A stretch of DNA of 64,000 bases from Streptomyces dysideae (GCF_001514305.1 NZ_KQ949083.1:89257-153256), one strand, 5' to 3'; counted from the first letter of the stretch, positions 1 to 8,909 are shown. Program-made: numbers and translations. Notes: a model not told the origin generated them from the letters alone.

Positions 1-29
1 CGTCCCGGGCGCGCCATGGACTGGGGCGA

Positions 30-480
30 CAGACGACCGGGCCGGGGCGGCCGGTCCGTACGTGTCCCTCCGCGCTTCGGCCTGGCGGCCCCATCCCGGC
101 CGTGCTCCATCGCGGGCGGCCCCATCAACGCCTGCGCCGGCCCTGATGGGCTATCACCGCCGGGTCCCGGCCCTGTCGCGCCCGCGTGCCCGCCCCCACG
201 TGGCCAGTTCCCTCCGCGCTCCATACCGCAGCCCCATCACCGCGCTCCGGCCCTGGCGGCTCTGTCACCTGCGGGTCTTGGCCCGAGCGGCCGTCTCACC
301 TCGGGGTTTTGGCCGGCGCGGTCATCTCCCCTCGGGGTTTTGGCCCGCGCGGCCGCCTCGCATCGAGGTCCCGGCCCGCGAGGCCGCCTCGTCTGGCGGT
401 CCCGGCCCGAGCGGCCCTCTCACTGTCACGCTCCGACTCCCGCGGGCCCTGTCACCTCCGCCCCCCGGCCCGCGCAGCCC
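30..480. repeat. Degenerate tandem repeat field (about 31-bp unit)
   Basis: No convincing gene is seen upstream of position 452. From about 240 to 470 the sequence repeats roughly every 31 bases with a core like TTGGCCCG-CGGCCG-CTCACCTC. About seven to eight diverged copies are visible, and weaker copies extend back toward position 60. The array runs into the 3' end of the PucR-type gene, whose last dozen residues seem to be made of repeat sequence. Open frames across it are low-complexity Pro/Arg/Ala strings and are not believed. A related 32-bp array lies at 62440-62650. Its function is unknown. Confidence 0.6.
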
Positions 481-1678
481 CGTCACCCCCATGCCCCGAC
501 AACCGGTACGCGTCCAGCGCCAGCGTCATCTCGATCAGGTCCCGGGGGCGGGCCAGGGAGCGGGACGTCAGCTGTTCCAGTCGGCGTAGGCGGTTGAAGA
601 CCGTGTTGCGGTGGCAGTACAGGCGTCCGGCGGCCCGGCCGGCCGAGCCCTCGCAGGTCAGCCAGACGTCCAGGGTCTCCAGCAGCACCGCCCGATCGGC
701 GGGCTCGAGCTCCAGCAGTGTGCCGAACACGTCCGACACCAGCCGGTCGGCGAGTTCCGGCTGGCTCACCACGAGCGCGGTCGGCATCCGCTGGTCCAGC
801 CGTACGACCGCGGTCGCGTCCGGCGGGCAGGTGCGCAGCGCCAGTTCGGCGAGCCGTCGGGCCCGCCCCAGCTCGGCGAGCCCGGGCACGACCGGACTGA
901 TGCCGCCCGGGCCCGAGCACCGCCCGTCGAGTGCCTTCGCGACCCCGTCCAGGCCTTGCCCCGGCGTGAGCGCCACGACCCCGACCTCGCAGTCGGCCCG
1001 CATCCGCCAGATGAACCGGAACCCGGCCCCCTGCAATGGCCGCCCGAAGCCGTCCCGCCGCTCGGCCCGCAGCACCACCACCGCGTACGACCCGTGCTCC
1101 GGCAGATCCAGCCCCGCCGCTGCCCGCGCCGCGAGGCCCGGCGTCGCCTGCCCTTCCAGCAGCGCGTCCAGCAACGCCTGCAGCTGCTCGTCCGTACGCC
1201 GCCGCAGCTCCGCCTCCGTCGCCCGGTACGCCTCCGACGCCGCCTCCGCCTGCGCGTCCACCGCCGACCACACCATGGTCGTCGACCGCATCAGCGCCGC
1301 GAGCCGCTCCGGCTCCCGCCCGGCCGCCCCCTCCACGAGCGCGTCCCACACCAGGTAGCCGGCGTTCCGGTAGGCGTGCACCAGCAGGTCCAGCGGCAGC
1401 CCCTGCTGGGCCCGGCGCCGACCCGCGTCCTCGGCGTACTCCAGGTCGCGGCGCGGCGAGGCCCGGGGCGCGGAGATCGTCTCGATGCCGATCCGCATGG
1501 CCTCCTCGGCCTCCCGCCACTGCTGGTCGTACGGGAGCACCTGTTCGTAGACGGGGGAGTGGTCGGTGAGCTGCCGCAGGTGCTCGTCGACGAGCTCGGG
1601 CAGCCGTTCCAGCAGAGCCGTGCAGGACTCCGCGAGCAGCTTCCAGTCATGACCGGTTCGCGGTCTGCGCCCACCCAT
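452..1678 (-). CDS. PucR/CdaR-family transcriptional regulator
   Basis: This 408-residue protein has the layout of PucR/CdaR-type activators: an N-terminal helical sensing region (about 1-160), a central degenerate GGDEF-like region (about 165-290) and a C-terminal helix-turn-helix (about 330-385, around LYCHRNTVFNRLRRLE). Family members sense small nitrogen or carbon metabolites and usually control a neighbouring catabolic or transport operon. The gene is divergent from the ABC transporter genes that begin at 1859, and the shared 180-bp region contains a perfect palindrome that is a likely binding site. The ATG at 1678 lacks a good ribosome binding site. The last residues after LDAYRLSG probably derive from the downstream repeat. 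The effector is not predictable from sequence. Confidence 0.88.
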   Translation of the reverse strand: MGGRRPRTGHDWKLLAESCTALLERLPELVDEHLRQLTDHSPVYEQVLPYDQQWREAEEAMRIGIETISAPRASPRRDLEYAEDAGRRRAQQGLPLDLLVHAYRNAGYLVWDALVEGAAGREPERLAALMRSTTMVWSAVDAQAEAASEAYRATEAELRRRTDEQLQALLDALLEGQATPGLAARAAAGLDLPEHGSYAVVVLRAERRDGFGRPLQGAGFRFIWRMRADCEVGVVALTPGQGLDGVAKALDGRCSGPGGISPVVPGLAELGRARRLAELALRTCPPDATAVVRLDQRMPTALVVSQPELADRLVSDVFGTLLELEPADRAVLLETLDVWLTCEGSAGRAAGRLYCHRNTVFNRLRRLEQLTSRSLARPRDLIEMTLALDAYRLSGHGGDGAARAGGRR

Positions 1679-1730
1679 GGCCGGAGGATGTCACTCGGAC
1701 ACCGCCACGGACAGGCCCCTGACACGCAGT

Positions 1731-1748
1731 GTTGTGCGCGCGCACAAC
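1731..1748. promoter_or_regulatory. 18-bp perfect palindrome, candidate PucR operator
   Basis: GTTGTGCGCGCGCACAAC is perfectly self-complementary and lies in the divergent region between the PucR-type gene and the transporter operon, about 110 bases upstream of the first transporter gene. The position and symmetry suggest an operator for the regulator. No footprint evidence exists here. Confidence 0.55.
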
Positions 1749-1858
1749 GTGCGGCCCGGCCCGCTGGTCACCCGCAGCGTTTCGGCCGCGGGCCGTGGAC
1801 GGACGCCCCCGCCGGTGCTGGGGTGAGCGCCACACCGAATCAGGACAGGGGGAACTCC

Positions 1859-2665
1859 ATGGGCGGATCCGGACTGGTCGTCCGCGACCTGTCGGTCGGA
1901 TACGGACCCGTGCGCGCACTGCGCCGGGTGTCACTGGAGGTGCCCGAGGGAGCCGTGGTGACGGTGCTCGGCAGCAACGGCGCGGGCAAGTCGACCCTGC
2001 TGCGGGCGGTCAGCCGGACGCTGTCCTTCCACGGCGGCGCGGTCACCGAGGGCACGGTGAGCCTGGGCGGCCGTCGGCTCGACGGGCTCGGCCCGGACCG
2101 GGTGGTCGCCGCAGGGGTGTCCCAAGTCCCGGAGGGACGGCGGGTGTTCGCGCGGATGACGGTCGCCGACAACCTGCGCGCGGGTGCGCTGCGGGCCGAC
2201 GGCGGCCGGGCGGGCCGCGCCGCCGCCCTCCACCGCGTCCACGAGCTGTTCCCCGTACTCGCCGAACGCGCCCAGCAGCGCGCCGGCCTCCTCTCCGGCG
2301 GCGAACAGCAGATGCTCGCCGTCGCCCGCGCGTTGATGGCCGCCCCGAAGGTACTGCTCCTCGACGAACCGTCCCTCGGCCTCGCCCCGCTCATGGCCGA
2401 GCGGATCGCCGACACCGTACGGGAGATCAACACCCAGGGCACCTCGGTCCTCCTCGTCGAACAGAACGCCGCACTGGCCCTGCGGCTCGCCACGCGCGCG
2501 TACGTCCTCGAAGTCGGCGAGGTGACCTTGTCCGGCCCGGCCGCCGAACTGGCCGCCTCCGACGAGGTCCGCCGCCGCTACCTGGGCGTCGTCGACGAGG
2601 ACGCCGCCGCAGACGCCGAACAGGCGGGCGGCGTACGGCGGACCCTGACCCGCTGGAAGGGGTGA
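1859..2665 (+). CDS. livF: Branched-chain amino acid-type ABC transporter ATP-binding protein (LivF-like)
   Basis: This 268-residue ATPase is the first gene of a LivFGHM-type importer operon. Walker A (GSNGAGKST, about residue 40), the ABC signature LSGGEQQM and Walker B (LLLDEPSLGLAP) are all present. The SLGLAP sequence after Walker B is typical of LivF rather than LivG. The ATG at 1859 follows an AGGGGGAA ribosome binding site. The protein ends six bases before the second ATPase gene. It powers uptake of a small polar substrate with the permeases and the lipoprotein encoded downstream. The substrate may be a branched-chain amino acid, an amide or a nucleobase; the PucR-type neighbour leaves nitrogen compounds open. 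Confidence 0.92.
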   Translation: MGGSGLVVRDLSVGYGPVRALRRVSLEVPEGAVVTVLGSNGAGKSTLLRAVSRTLSFHGGAVTEGTVSLGGRRLDGLGPDRVVAAGVSQVPEGRRVFARMTVADNLRAGALRADGGRAGRAAALHRVHELFPVLAERAQQRAGLLSGGEQQMLAVARALMAAPKVLLLDEPSLGLAPLMAERIADTVREINTQGTSVLLVEQNAALALRLATRAYVLEVGEVTLSGPAAELAASDEVRRRYLGVVDEDAAADAEQAGGVRRTLTRWKG

Positions 2666-2671
2666 GCCGCG

Positions 2672-3436
2672 ATGGACACCCTCGCCGTACGGAACCTGAC
2701 CGTCCGATTCGCCGGCCTCACCGCCCTCGACGACGTCAGCTTCACCGTCCGCCCCGGCACCGTGCACGCCCTCATCGGCCCCAACGGCGCCGGTAAGTCC
2801 ACCTGCTTCAACGTGCTGTCCGGCGTCTACCGGGCCACCGCGGGCAGCGTCCGCTTCGGCGACCACGAGCTGACCGGCATGCCTCCGCACCGCATCGCCG
2901 GCCTCGGTGTCGCCCGTATCTTCCAGAACCTCGCGCTGCCGCCCCGCGCCACGGTCGAGGACAGCCTGCTGCTGGGCCGGCACCGGCTGACCCGCACCGG
3001 CTTCCTGGCCGCCGGACTCAGACTGCCCTCGGCGGCCCACGAGGAGCGGCTGCACCGCGAACGCGTCCGGGAGATCGCCGAGTTCGTCGGCATCGCGGAC
3101 TGCCTGGGCCGCCCGGCGGGCTCCCTCCCGTACGGGCAGCAGAAGCTCGCCGAACTCGCCCGCGCGCTGTGCATGGAGCCGCGTCTGCTGCTCCTCGACG
3201 AGCCGGTCGCGGGCATGACCGGCGACGAACGGCGCCGTACCGCCGCCGTGATCGCGGGCGTCCGGGACGGCCTCGGTATCTCGATCGTGCTGGTGGAACA
3301 CGACATGGGGGTGGTGATGCGGCTCGCGGACGCGGTGACCGTACTCGACTTCGGGCGCCGGATCGCCGACGGCGCCCCCGCCGACGTGCAGAACGATCCG
3401 GCCGTCGTACAGGCCTACCTGGGAGCCGGATCATGA
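2672..3436 (+). CDS. livG: Branched-chain amino acid-type ABC transporter ATP-binding protein (LivG-like)
   Basis: This 254-residue ATPase is the partner of the preceding one. It has Walker A (GPNGAGKST), a Q-loop region with IARIFQNLALPP-like sequence, Walker B (LLLDEPVAGM) and the switch histidine in VLVEHDMGVVM. The VAGM sequence after Walker B and the EHDM motif are typical of LivG. The signature motif is divergent (SLPYGQQKLAELARAL), as is usual in this subfamily. Its stop overlaps the start of the permease gene (ATGA), which indicates translational coupling. Confidence 0.92.
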   Translation: MDTLAVRNLTVRFAGLTALDDVSFTVRPGTVHALIGPNGAGKSTCFNVLSGVYRATAGSVRFGDHELTGMPPHRIAGLGVARIFQNLALPPRATVEDSLLLGRHRLTRTGFLAAGLRLPSAAHEERLHRERVREIAEFVGIADCLGRPAGSLPYGQQKLAELARALCMEPRLLLLDEPVAGMTGDERRRTAAVIAGVRDGLGISIVLVEHDMGVVMRLADAVTVLDFGRRIADGAPADVQNDPAVVQAYLGAGS

Positions 3437-4323
3437 GCACCTTCGCCGAAATCCTGCTGAACGGCGTCTCGCTGGGCTCCGTCTACGCGCTCATCGCCCT
3501 CGGCTTCGTGGTCATCTTCCGGGCCACCGAGGTCGTCAACTTCGCCCACGCCTCCCTGCTCCTCGCCGGCGGCTATGTCACCGCGACGCTCCACGACGAC
3601 CTCGGCTTCTGGCCCGCGCTGCTCGTCGGGATCGCGGGCGCGGCAGTCGTCGGCGCCGCGGTCGAGTTCCTCGTCATGCGGCGGTACCGGGGCGCCGACC
3701 ACAGCGTCCTCGCCATCGTCACCATCGGCGTCGACATCCTGCTCACCACCGAACTGACCCGCCGTATCGGCACGGACGTCCTCGCGCTCGGCGACCCGTG
3801 GGGCGACGCGGTGCTGGCGCTGGGCCCGATCTCCCTCGCGCACACGAGGATCGCCGCGTTCGTCGCGGCGGCGCTGCTCATCACCACCTTCCTGCTGGCC
3901 TTCCGGTACACGTCGTGGGGCGTGGCGATGCGTGCGGCGGCGGAGAGCGCGGAGACCGCGGCACTGATGGGCGTACGGCTCGGGCGGGTGTCGCTGGGAG
4001 CGTGGGCCGTGGCGGGCGGGCTCGCGGCCGTCGCCGCCCTGTTCCTCACCGTCTTCCCGACCCCGGGCCTGGAGAGGGCCACCTCGCTGGCCGCGCTCAA
4101 GGCGTTCCCGGCCGCCATCCTCGGTGGCCTCGACTCCACGACGGGCGCACTGGTGGGCGGCCTGCTGGTCGGCGTCACGGAGTCACTCGCCACCGGCTAC
4201 CAGAGCGATCTCACGTTCCTGGGACGGGGTCTCGGTGACCTGGCGCCGTACCTCGTCATGGTCGCGATCCTGCTCATCCGGCCCGCCGGGCTGTTCGGCA
4301 CGAAGGAGCTGGCCCGTGTCTGA
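3433..4323 (+). CDS. livH: Branched-chain amino acid-type ABC transporter permease (LivH-like)
   Basis: This 296-residue integral membrane protein has about eight hydrophobic helices and begins MSTFAEILLNGVSLGSVYAL, the typical opening of LivH permeases. The region around FPAAILGGLDSTTGALVGG (about residue 235) matches the family's conserved cytoplasmic loop that contacts the ATPase. The ATG start overlaps the stop of the preceding gene by four bases. It forms the inner-membrane channel with the next gene product. Confidence 0.92.
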   Translation: MSTFAEILLNGVSLGSVYALIALGFVVIFRATEVVNFAHASLLLAGGYVTATLHDDLGFWPALLVGIAGAAVVGAAVEFLVMRRYRGADHSVLAIVTIGVDILLTTELTRRIGTDVLALGDPWGDAVLALGPISLAHTRIAAFVAAALLITTFLLAFRYTSWGVAMRAAAESAETAALMGVRLGRVSLGAWAVAGGLAAVAALFLTVFPTPGLERATSLAALKAFPAAILGGLDSTTGALVGGLLVGVTESLATGYQSDLTFLGRGLGDLAPYLVMVAILLIRPAGLFGTKELARV

Positions 4324-5398
4324 GGTCCTCGTGAAGCCGTTGCGGCTCGTTCGGACACGTACCTACGTCTGGTCCGCCGCAGCCGTCCTCCTCCTCGCCC
4401 TCCCCTTCTACCTGGACCGCTTCTGGCTCCAGGCCGGCCTGTTCGCGATGGCCGCCGCGATCGGCGCCATCGGCATCAACCTGCTGACGGGAGCGACCGG
4501 CCAACTCTCCATGGGGCACGCCTTCTTCCTGGCCGTCGGCGCCTACGGCTACTGCGTGTTCGCCGGGGACGGCGGCGACGGTCTGACCGGACTCGGCCTG
4601 CCGACCTGGCTCGCGGCGGTGCTCGCCGTGCTGGTCGCGGGCGGTGCGGGCGGGCTGTTCAGCCCCATCGCGGGCCGGCTCAGCGGCGCCTACCTGGGCA
4701 TCGCCACACTCGCCCTCGTCTTCATCGGCCAGCACGTGATGTTCAACGCGCACGATCTGACCGGTGGCGCCAACGGCCGCGACGTACCGCCCCTGAACCT
4801 GTTCGGGCTCACCTTCGACGACCGTGAACTCCTCGTCGCCGCCGTGCCGTTCGGGTCGGCCGAGAAGCTCTGGTACGCGGGCTTGGTCCTGCTCCTGGCC
4901 GGCGGTCTGTTCGCCCGTGGAGTGCTGCGCGGCCGCCCGGGCCGGGCCATGAACGCGATCCGCGACCACCGCATCGCCGCCGGCGTGATCGGCGTACCCG
5001 TCGCCCGCTACCGGGCCGCCGTCTTCGTGCTGTCGTCGATGTACGCGGGCCTCGCGGGCGTACTCCTCGCCCTGGTCTTCCAGCGGACCGTGCCCGACTA
5101 CTTCGGCATCACGCTGTCCCTCGAATACCTCGCCATGATCGTCATCGGCGGGCTCGGCTCGGTCTCCGGCGCGGTGGTCGGGGCCGTGTTCGTCTCCCTG
5201 CTGCCGCAGCTGCTGACCCGCTACAGCGATGCGCTGCCCCTGGTCTCCGCCCCCGGGACGGGCGGGATCGCACCGGGCGAGGCATCCCGGTACCTCTACG
5301 GCGCCGCCGTCGTGCTGGTGGTGCTGTTCCTGCCCGGCGGCCTGGTCAGGGTGGCCGCCCGGCGTCGCGTCACAACCCATCCAGGGGAGGAACGATGA
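4316..5398 (+). CDS. livM: Branched-chain amino acid-type ABC transporter permease (LivM-like)
   Basis: This 360-residue multi-spanning protein is the second permease of the importer. It has the family's TGQLSMGHAFFLAVGAYGY motif (about residue 60) and the coupling-loop sequence MIVIGGLGSVSGAVVGA (about residue 280). The GTG at 4316 is preferred because AAGGAG lies eight bases upstream and it overlaps the previous stop. A second GTG at 4331 is possible. The stop overlaps the ATG of the binding-protein gene. Confidence 0.9.
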   Translation: MSEVLVKPLRLVRTRTYVWSAAAVLLLALPFYLDRFWLQAGLFAMAAAIGAIGINLLTGATGQLSMGHAFFLAVGAYGYCVFAGDGGDGLTGLGLPTWLAAVLAVLVAGGAGGLFSPIAGRLSGAYLGIATLALVFIGQHVMFNAHDLTGGANGRDVPPLNLFGLTFDDRELLVAAVPFGSAEKLWYAGLVLLLAGGLFARGVLRGRPGRAMNAIRDHRIAAGVIGVPVARYRAAVFVLSSMYAGLAGVLLALVFQRTVPDYFGITLSLEYLAMIVIGGLGSVSGAVVGAVFVSLLPQLLTRYSDALPLVSAPGTGGIAPGEASRYLYGAAVVLVVLFLPGGLVRVAARRRVTTHPGEER

Positions 5399-6666
5399 AC
5401 ACGACGTATGCGGCCAGGGCCGCCGCCGGTGCCCTCGCGGCACTGCTCGTGCTGGCCGGATGCAGCTCCAAGGCCAAGGACGCCGACAACGGAGACGGTG
5501 ACAAGGCGACCGCGGGCGGGGTGAAGACCGGCGACGGCATCTCCGGCAAGACGATCAAACTCGGCGCGCTCACCGACATGACCGGCGTTTACGCCACGCT
5601 CGGCAAGAGCGTCACCCAGGCCCAGCAGCTGTACGTGAAGCAGTTGAACGGCGCCGGCGGGGTGTGCGGCTACAAGGTCGAGCTGTCCGTCCGCGACCAC
5701 GGCTACGACCCGCAGAAGGCCGTCTCCGGATACACCGAACTGGAGCCGGAGGTGCTGGGCTTCGCGCAGTTCATCGGCTCGCCGTTCGTCGCCGCCGTCA
5801 AGCAGCGCATCGACGGCCAGGACAAGGGCCTGGTGCTGCCGCAGGCATGGTCGGCCGCGCTGCTCGGCAGCCCGTACATCCGGGTCATCGGCTCCACCTA
5901 CGACATCGAGACGATCAACGCCGTCGACTTCCTGATGAAGGAGAAGGGCATCAAGAAGGGCGACAAGATCGGCCACGTCTACTTCGAGGGCGACTACGGC
6001 GAGAGCGCCCTCGTCGGCGCCAAGCACATCGCGCAGGAGTCCGGGCTGACCGTCGTCGAGCAGAAGATCAAGCCGACCGACAACGACATGACCGCCCAGG
6101 TCGCCGCCCTGAAGCAGGCCGGCGTCAGGGCGATCGTCATCAGCGCGGGCCCGCGCCAGGCGGCCTCGCTGGTCGGCGTCGCGGCGGCCGGCGGCTTCGA
6201 CGTGCCCATCATCGGCAACAACTCGGCCTTCGCGCCCCAGCTCCTGGCCACCCAGGCGGGCCCGGCCCTGATGAAGAACTACTACGTGGCCTCGCCCTCG
6301 CTCCCGATCGGCGCGGACACCCCGGAGGCCGAGAAACTCGTCGCCGACTACAAGGCCGCCTACCCGAAGGACTCCCTCGACAACGGCGTAGTCGCCGGCT
6401 GGACCGCCGCGTCGGCCTTCGGCGAGGCCCTGAAGAAGGCCTGCGAGAACAAGGACCTCACCCGGGAGGGCGTCGACAAGGCGCTGCTGTCGATCGACTC
6501 CTTCGACGTCGGCTTCGGCATCGCCCAGGACTTCACCGATCCCAAGTCCGCATCGTCGAAGCAGAGCGTGATCCTGCAGCCGGACAAGTCCGTGACGGGC
6601 GGCATGAAGGTCGTACGGGAGGCGGAGGCGTCGGAGGTGGCGGAGACGTACACGCCGGGGGCCTGA
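5395..6666 (+). CDS. ABC transporter substrate-binding lipoprotein (periplasmic binding protein type 1, Leu/Ile/Val family)
   Basis: This 423-residue lipoprotein has a signal peptide ending in the lipobox LVLAGC, so it should be anchored outside the membrane through Cys-23 or nearby. After a Lys/Asp-rich linker, the mature part starts KTIKLGALTDMTGVYATLG, typical of the Peripla_BP_6 fold that closes around amino acids and related small molecules. A strong GGGGAGG site precedes the ATG, and the start overlaps the permease stop. It is the specificity subunit of the transporter. It is the last gene of the operon and is followed by a strong hairpin. Confidence 0.92.
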   Translation: MNTTYAARAAAGALAALLVLAGCSSKAKDADNGDGDKATAGGVKTGDGISGKTIKLGALTDMTGVYATLGKSVTQAQQLYVKQLNGAGGVCGYKVELSVRDHGYDPQKAVSGYTELEPEVLGFAQFIGSPFVAAVKQRIDGQDKGLVLPQAWSAALLGSPYIRVIGSTYDIETINAVDFLMKEKGIKKGDKIGHVYFEGDYGESALVGAKHIAQESGLTVVEQKIKPTDNDMTAQVAALKQAGVRAIVISAGPRQAASLVGVAAAGGFDVPIIGNNSAFAPQLLATQAGPALMKNYYVASPSLPIGADTPEAEKLVADYKAAYPKDSLDNGVVAGWTAASAFGEALKKACENKDLTREGVDKALLSIDSFDVGFGIAQDFTDPKSASSKQSVILQPDKSVTGGMKVVREAEASEVAETYTPGA

Positions 6667-6677
6667 GACACCGGAAA

Positions 6678-6711
6678 GCGGGTGGACCGGGGGCTCTCCC
6701 CGTCCACCCGC
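6678..6711 (+). terminator. Hairpin terminator of the ABC transporter operon
   Basis: GCGGGTGGAC (6678-6687) pairs perfectly with GTCCACCCGC (6702-6711) around a 14-base loop that can pair further. It starts 11 bases after the stop of the binding-protein gene. Confidence 0.75.
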
Positions 6712-6723
6712 CTGGCTGACGTG

Positions 6724-7168
6724 TCACTTCACCGCCGCCGACACCAGATTGAACCCGGTGTCGGCGACCAGCGCGGCATCCCGGAAGCCCGCCTCCGCGA
6801 GCAGCCGCACCCGCCTGGCCGGCCCGCCCTGCGTGCCGAGGCCGTACGCGTCCGGCTGGGCCGGCGAGCCCGGCGTGCACAGCGCGGTCGAGGCCGTGAA
6901 GCCGATCCGTACCGTCGGATTGCCGATGGGTCCCCCAGCCGGTCCGTCGACCACGGCTCCACTTCGACCACGACCCCGCCGTCGGCGAGCACCTCGCGGG
7001 CCCGCCGCAGGGCCCCGGAACGAGATGTTGCCGGGGCTGCCCGCCTCGACGGCCTCCGCACGGGCCTGCGCGATCGACCGCTCGTGCGCGTCGAACCCCC
7101 GACGCACAGCTGGACCGGAGCCAGCAGTCCGACCTCGACCCCACCCGAAGCCCCCACGCCCGCCATTG
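6724..7168 (-). pseudogene. Decayed class I SAM-dependent methyltransferase
   Basis: Pieces of a methyltransferase are spread over different frames of the minus strand. An N-proximal piece resembles the SAM-binding region (GFDAHERSIAQARAEAVEAG). A second piece in another frame resembles the post-core region (ARGVLADGG-like, here REVLADGGVVVEVEPWS). A third resembles the usual C-terminus (ALCTPGSPAQPDAYGLGTQ, LLAEAGFRDAALVADTGFN). Roughly 60-80 residues between the first two pieces are missing. No single frame gives a complete enzyme, so this looks like a remnant with a deletion and at least two frameshifts. It lies just beyond the pssA terminator. Confidence 0.6.
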
Positions 7169-7189
7169 TGGCCGAAGCGGCGCAACAGA

Positions 7190-7233
7190 GAGAGGGCCCG
7201 GACCGACATCGCGACATCGGTCCGGGCCCTCTC
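7190..7233 (-). terminator. Strong hairpin terminator downstream of pssA
   Basis: A perfect 17-bp stem, 7190-7206 with 7217-7233, closes a 10-base loop, about 20 bases beyond the pssA stop. It cuts off the remnant methyltransferase from pssA transcription. Confidence 0.82.
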
Positions 7234-7253
7234 CGGGGCGGTACGGCGGAGCC

Positions 7254-8108
7254 CTACGGCAGCTGCGCCGCGCGCGCCTCACGCCGGTTGCCGCGGAAGT
7301 TGTTCACCCGGCGTGCCGTGGCGAACAGCGGGATCACCGCACCCATGACCAGCTGCAGCGCACAGCCGGTCTGCAGGAGCAGCTGCCCGCTCGGGGCGTC
7401 GAACGCCCAGGCGGCCAGAAGGCCCATCGACAGCACGATCCAGGTGAGCATCGCCACCGCGAGGCGGCCCCGCGGCTTCGGGTACTCCACGCGGCTCACC
7501 ATCAGCCAGGCCGTCCCCAGGATCGCCATCAGCGTCGCCACGAAGGGCAGCTCCAGCAGCACGATCGAGACCACCGTCAGCGCACCGAACGGCGACGGCA
7601 TGCCCTGGAAGGTCCCGTCCTTCACGGTGACGCACGAGAACCTCGCGAGTCTCAGCACCACCGCCAGCAGCACCACGATCGCCCCGACCGCCGCCACCCG
7701 CTGGTGCGCGTCGTCCGCGACCATGCCGTAGACGAGGACGAAGTACGCCGGCGCCAGGCCGAAGCTGATCAGGTCCGAGAGGTTGTCCAGCTCCGCGCCC
7801 ATCGGCGACGAGCGCAGCTTCCTCGCCACCAGGCCGTCGAAGAGGTCGAAGACCGCCGCGCAGAGCATCAGGATGACCGCCGTGGCCGCACTGTGGCGGG
7901 CCATGCCCGACTCCTGGCTGCCCGTGAGGTGCGGGATCAGGATGCCGGTGGTGGTGAAGTACACCGCCATGAAGCCACAGGTGGCGTTGCCGAGGGTGAG
8001 GGTGTCCGCTATCGAGAGGCGGAGAGAGAGGGGCATCTCCTCCTCTTCGTCCACCTCGTCGGCCTCGGGCACCCAGCCCGCCTGGGTCTCCGGATCAATC
8101 ACGGTCAA
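7254..8108 (-). CDS. pssA: CDP-diacylglycerol--serine O-phosphatidyltransferase
   Basis: This 284-residue membrane enzyme makes phosphatidylserine from CDP-diacylglycerol and serine. The CDP-alcohol phosphotransferase motif D-G-x2-A-R-x7-8-G-x3-D-x3-D is complete, seen as DGLVARKL...GAELDNLSD near residue 90. About seven hydrophobic segments follow. It lies directly after psd, and its start overlaps the psd stop by 14 bases, so the two steps of phosphatidylethanolamine synthesis are coupled. The start used here is TTG at 8108, which has a GGGGTGA-like site upstream. GTG at 8102 is an alternative. Confidence 0.93.
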   Translation of the reverse strand: MTVIDPETQAGWVPEADEVDEEEEMPLSLRLSIADTLTLGNATCGFMAVYFTTTGILIPHLTGSQESGMARHSAATAVILMLCAAVFDLFDGLVARKLRSSPMGAELDNLSDLISFGLAPAYFVLVYGMVADDAHQRVAAVGAIVVLLAVVLRLARFSCVTVKDGTFQGMPSPFGALTVVSIVLLELPFVATLMAILGTAWLMVSRVEYPKPRGRLAVAMLTWIVLSMGLLAAWAFDAPSGQLLLQTGCALQLVMGAVIPLFATARRVNNFRGNRREARAAQLP

Positions 8109-8751
8109 TGCGAGTCACCCCAGCCACGGTCTTCTGACCGACCTCGACCGCGACCTCCACGCCCTCGGGCAGGTAGATGTCGACGCGCGAGCCGAAGCGG
8201 ATCAGGCCGATACGGTCGCCCTGCTCGACCTTCGTGCCCTGCGGGATGTAGGGCACGATGCGGCGAGCGACCGCGCCGGCAATCTGGATCATCTCGATGT
8301 CACCGAGTTCGGTGTCGAAATGCCAGACTACGCGCTCGTTGTTCTCGCTCTCCTTATTGAACGCCGGAACGAACCCACCGGGGATGTGCTCGACCGACGT
8401 CACCGTGCCGGAGAGCGGCGCGCGGTTGACGTGGACGTTGAGCGGGCTCATGAAGATCGCGACGCGGGTCCGGCCGTCCTTCCACGGCATGATGCTCTGC
8501 ACCACACCGTCGGCGGGGGAGATGACCCGGCCCGTGGCGATCTCGCGCTCGGGGTCGCGGAAGAACCACAGCATGCCCGCGGCGAGCGCGGTGGCGGGCA
8601 CGGCGACGGCCTTGGCGGCGCCGGACTTACGCGCGCGTACCAGGCTGAGGGCTGCGGTGGCGACGGTCGGGAGAAGCCACGGCGATGCTCCGCGCGCAAG
8701 GCGTACGCCGACCAGGCTGTCGCGAGGTGCAGAGGTTTGGCTGTGGGGCAT
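8095..8751 (-). CDS. psd: Phosphatidylserine decarboxylase, short (PSD-A-like) type
   Basis: This 218-residue proenzyme converts phosphatidylserine to phosphatidylethanolamine. It has a single hydrophobic N-terminal region, the active-site histidine region MSPLNVHVNRAP, and the self-cleavage site seen as RFGSRVD near residue 180, where the serine should become the pyruvoyl group. The motif is FGS rather than the LGST of E. coli, as in short actinobacterial and archaeal enzymes. The ATG at 8751 is chosen because it has GAAGG upstream and matches family length. A further upstream ATG at 8832 lacks these features. Confidence 0.93.
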   Translation of the reverse strand: MPHSQTSAPRDSLVGVRLARGASPWLLPTVATAALSLVRARKSGAAKAVAVPATALAAGMLWFFRDPEREIATGRVISPADGVVQSIMPWKDGRTRVAIFMSPLNVHVNRAPLSGTVTSVEHIPGGFVPAFNKESENNERVVWHFDTELGDIEMIQIAGAVARRIVPYIPQGTKVEQGDRIGLIRFGSRVDIYLPEGVEVAVEVGQKTVAGVTRIDRD

Positions 8752-8876
8752 GGATGACCTTCGTAGCGGATGATGCCGCACTGCAACGGGGGACGGCGGC
8801 TTTCCCGGGATCGTACCGGTCGCGGGCCACAACTGGGCAAGCCAGGAAGCCGAGTCGGCGGCTGAAGAGTTTTCAC

Positions 8877-8909
8877 GGGGTGTGATCTTCTTCTCGAAGA
8901 AAACACCCC
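8877..8909 (-). terminator. Hairpin terminator after the acyl-CoA dehydrogenase gene
   Basis: GGGGTGT (8877-8883) pairs with ACACCCC (8903-8909), enclosing a TTCTT/AAGAA inner stem. It starts 13 bases beyond the stop of the ethylmalonyl-CoA pathway operon. The psd promoter region lies on the other side. Confidence 0.65.

Noticed and set aside
16..597. Overlapping open frames in the first 600 bases
   Set aside because: They are Pro/Arg/Ala-rich strings encoded by the tandem repeat and have no start signals.
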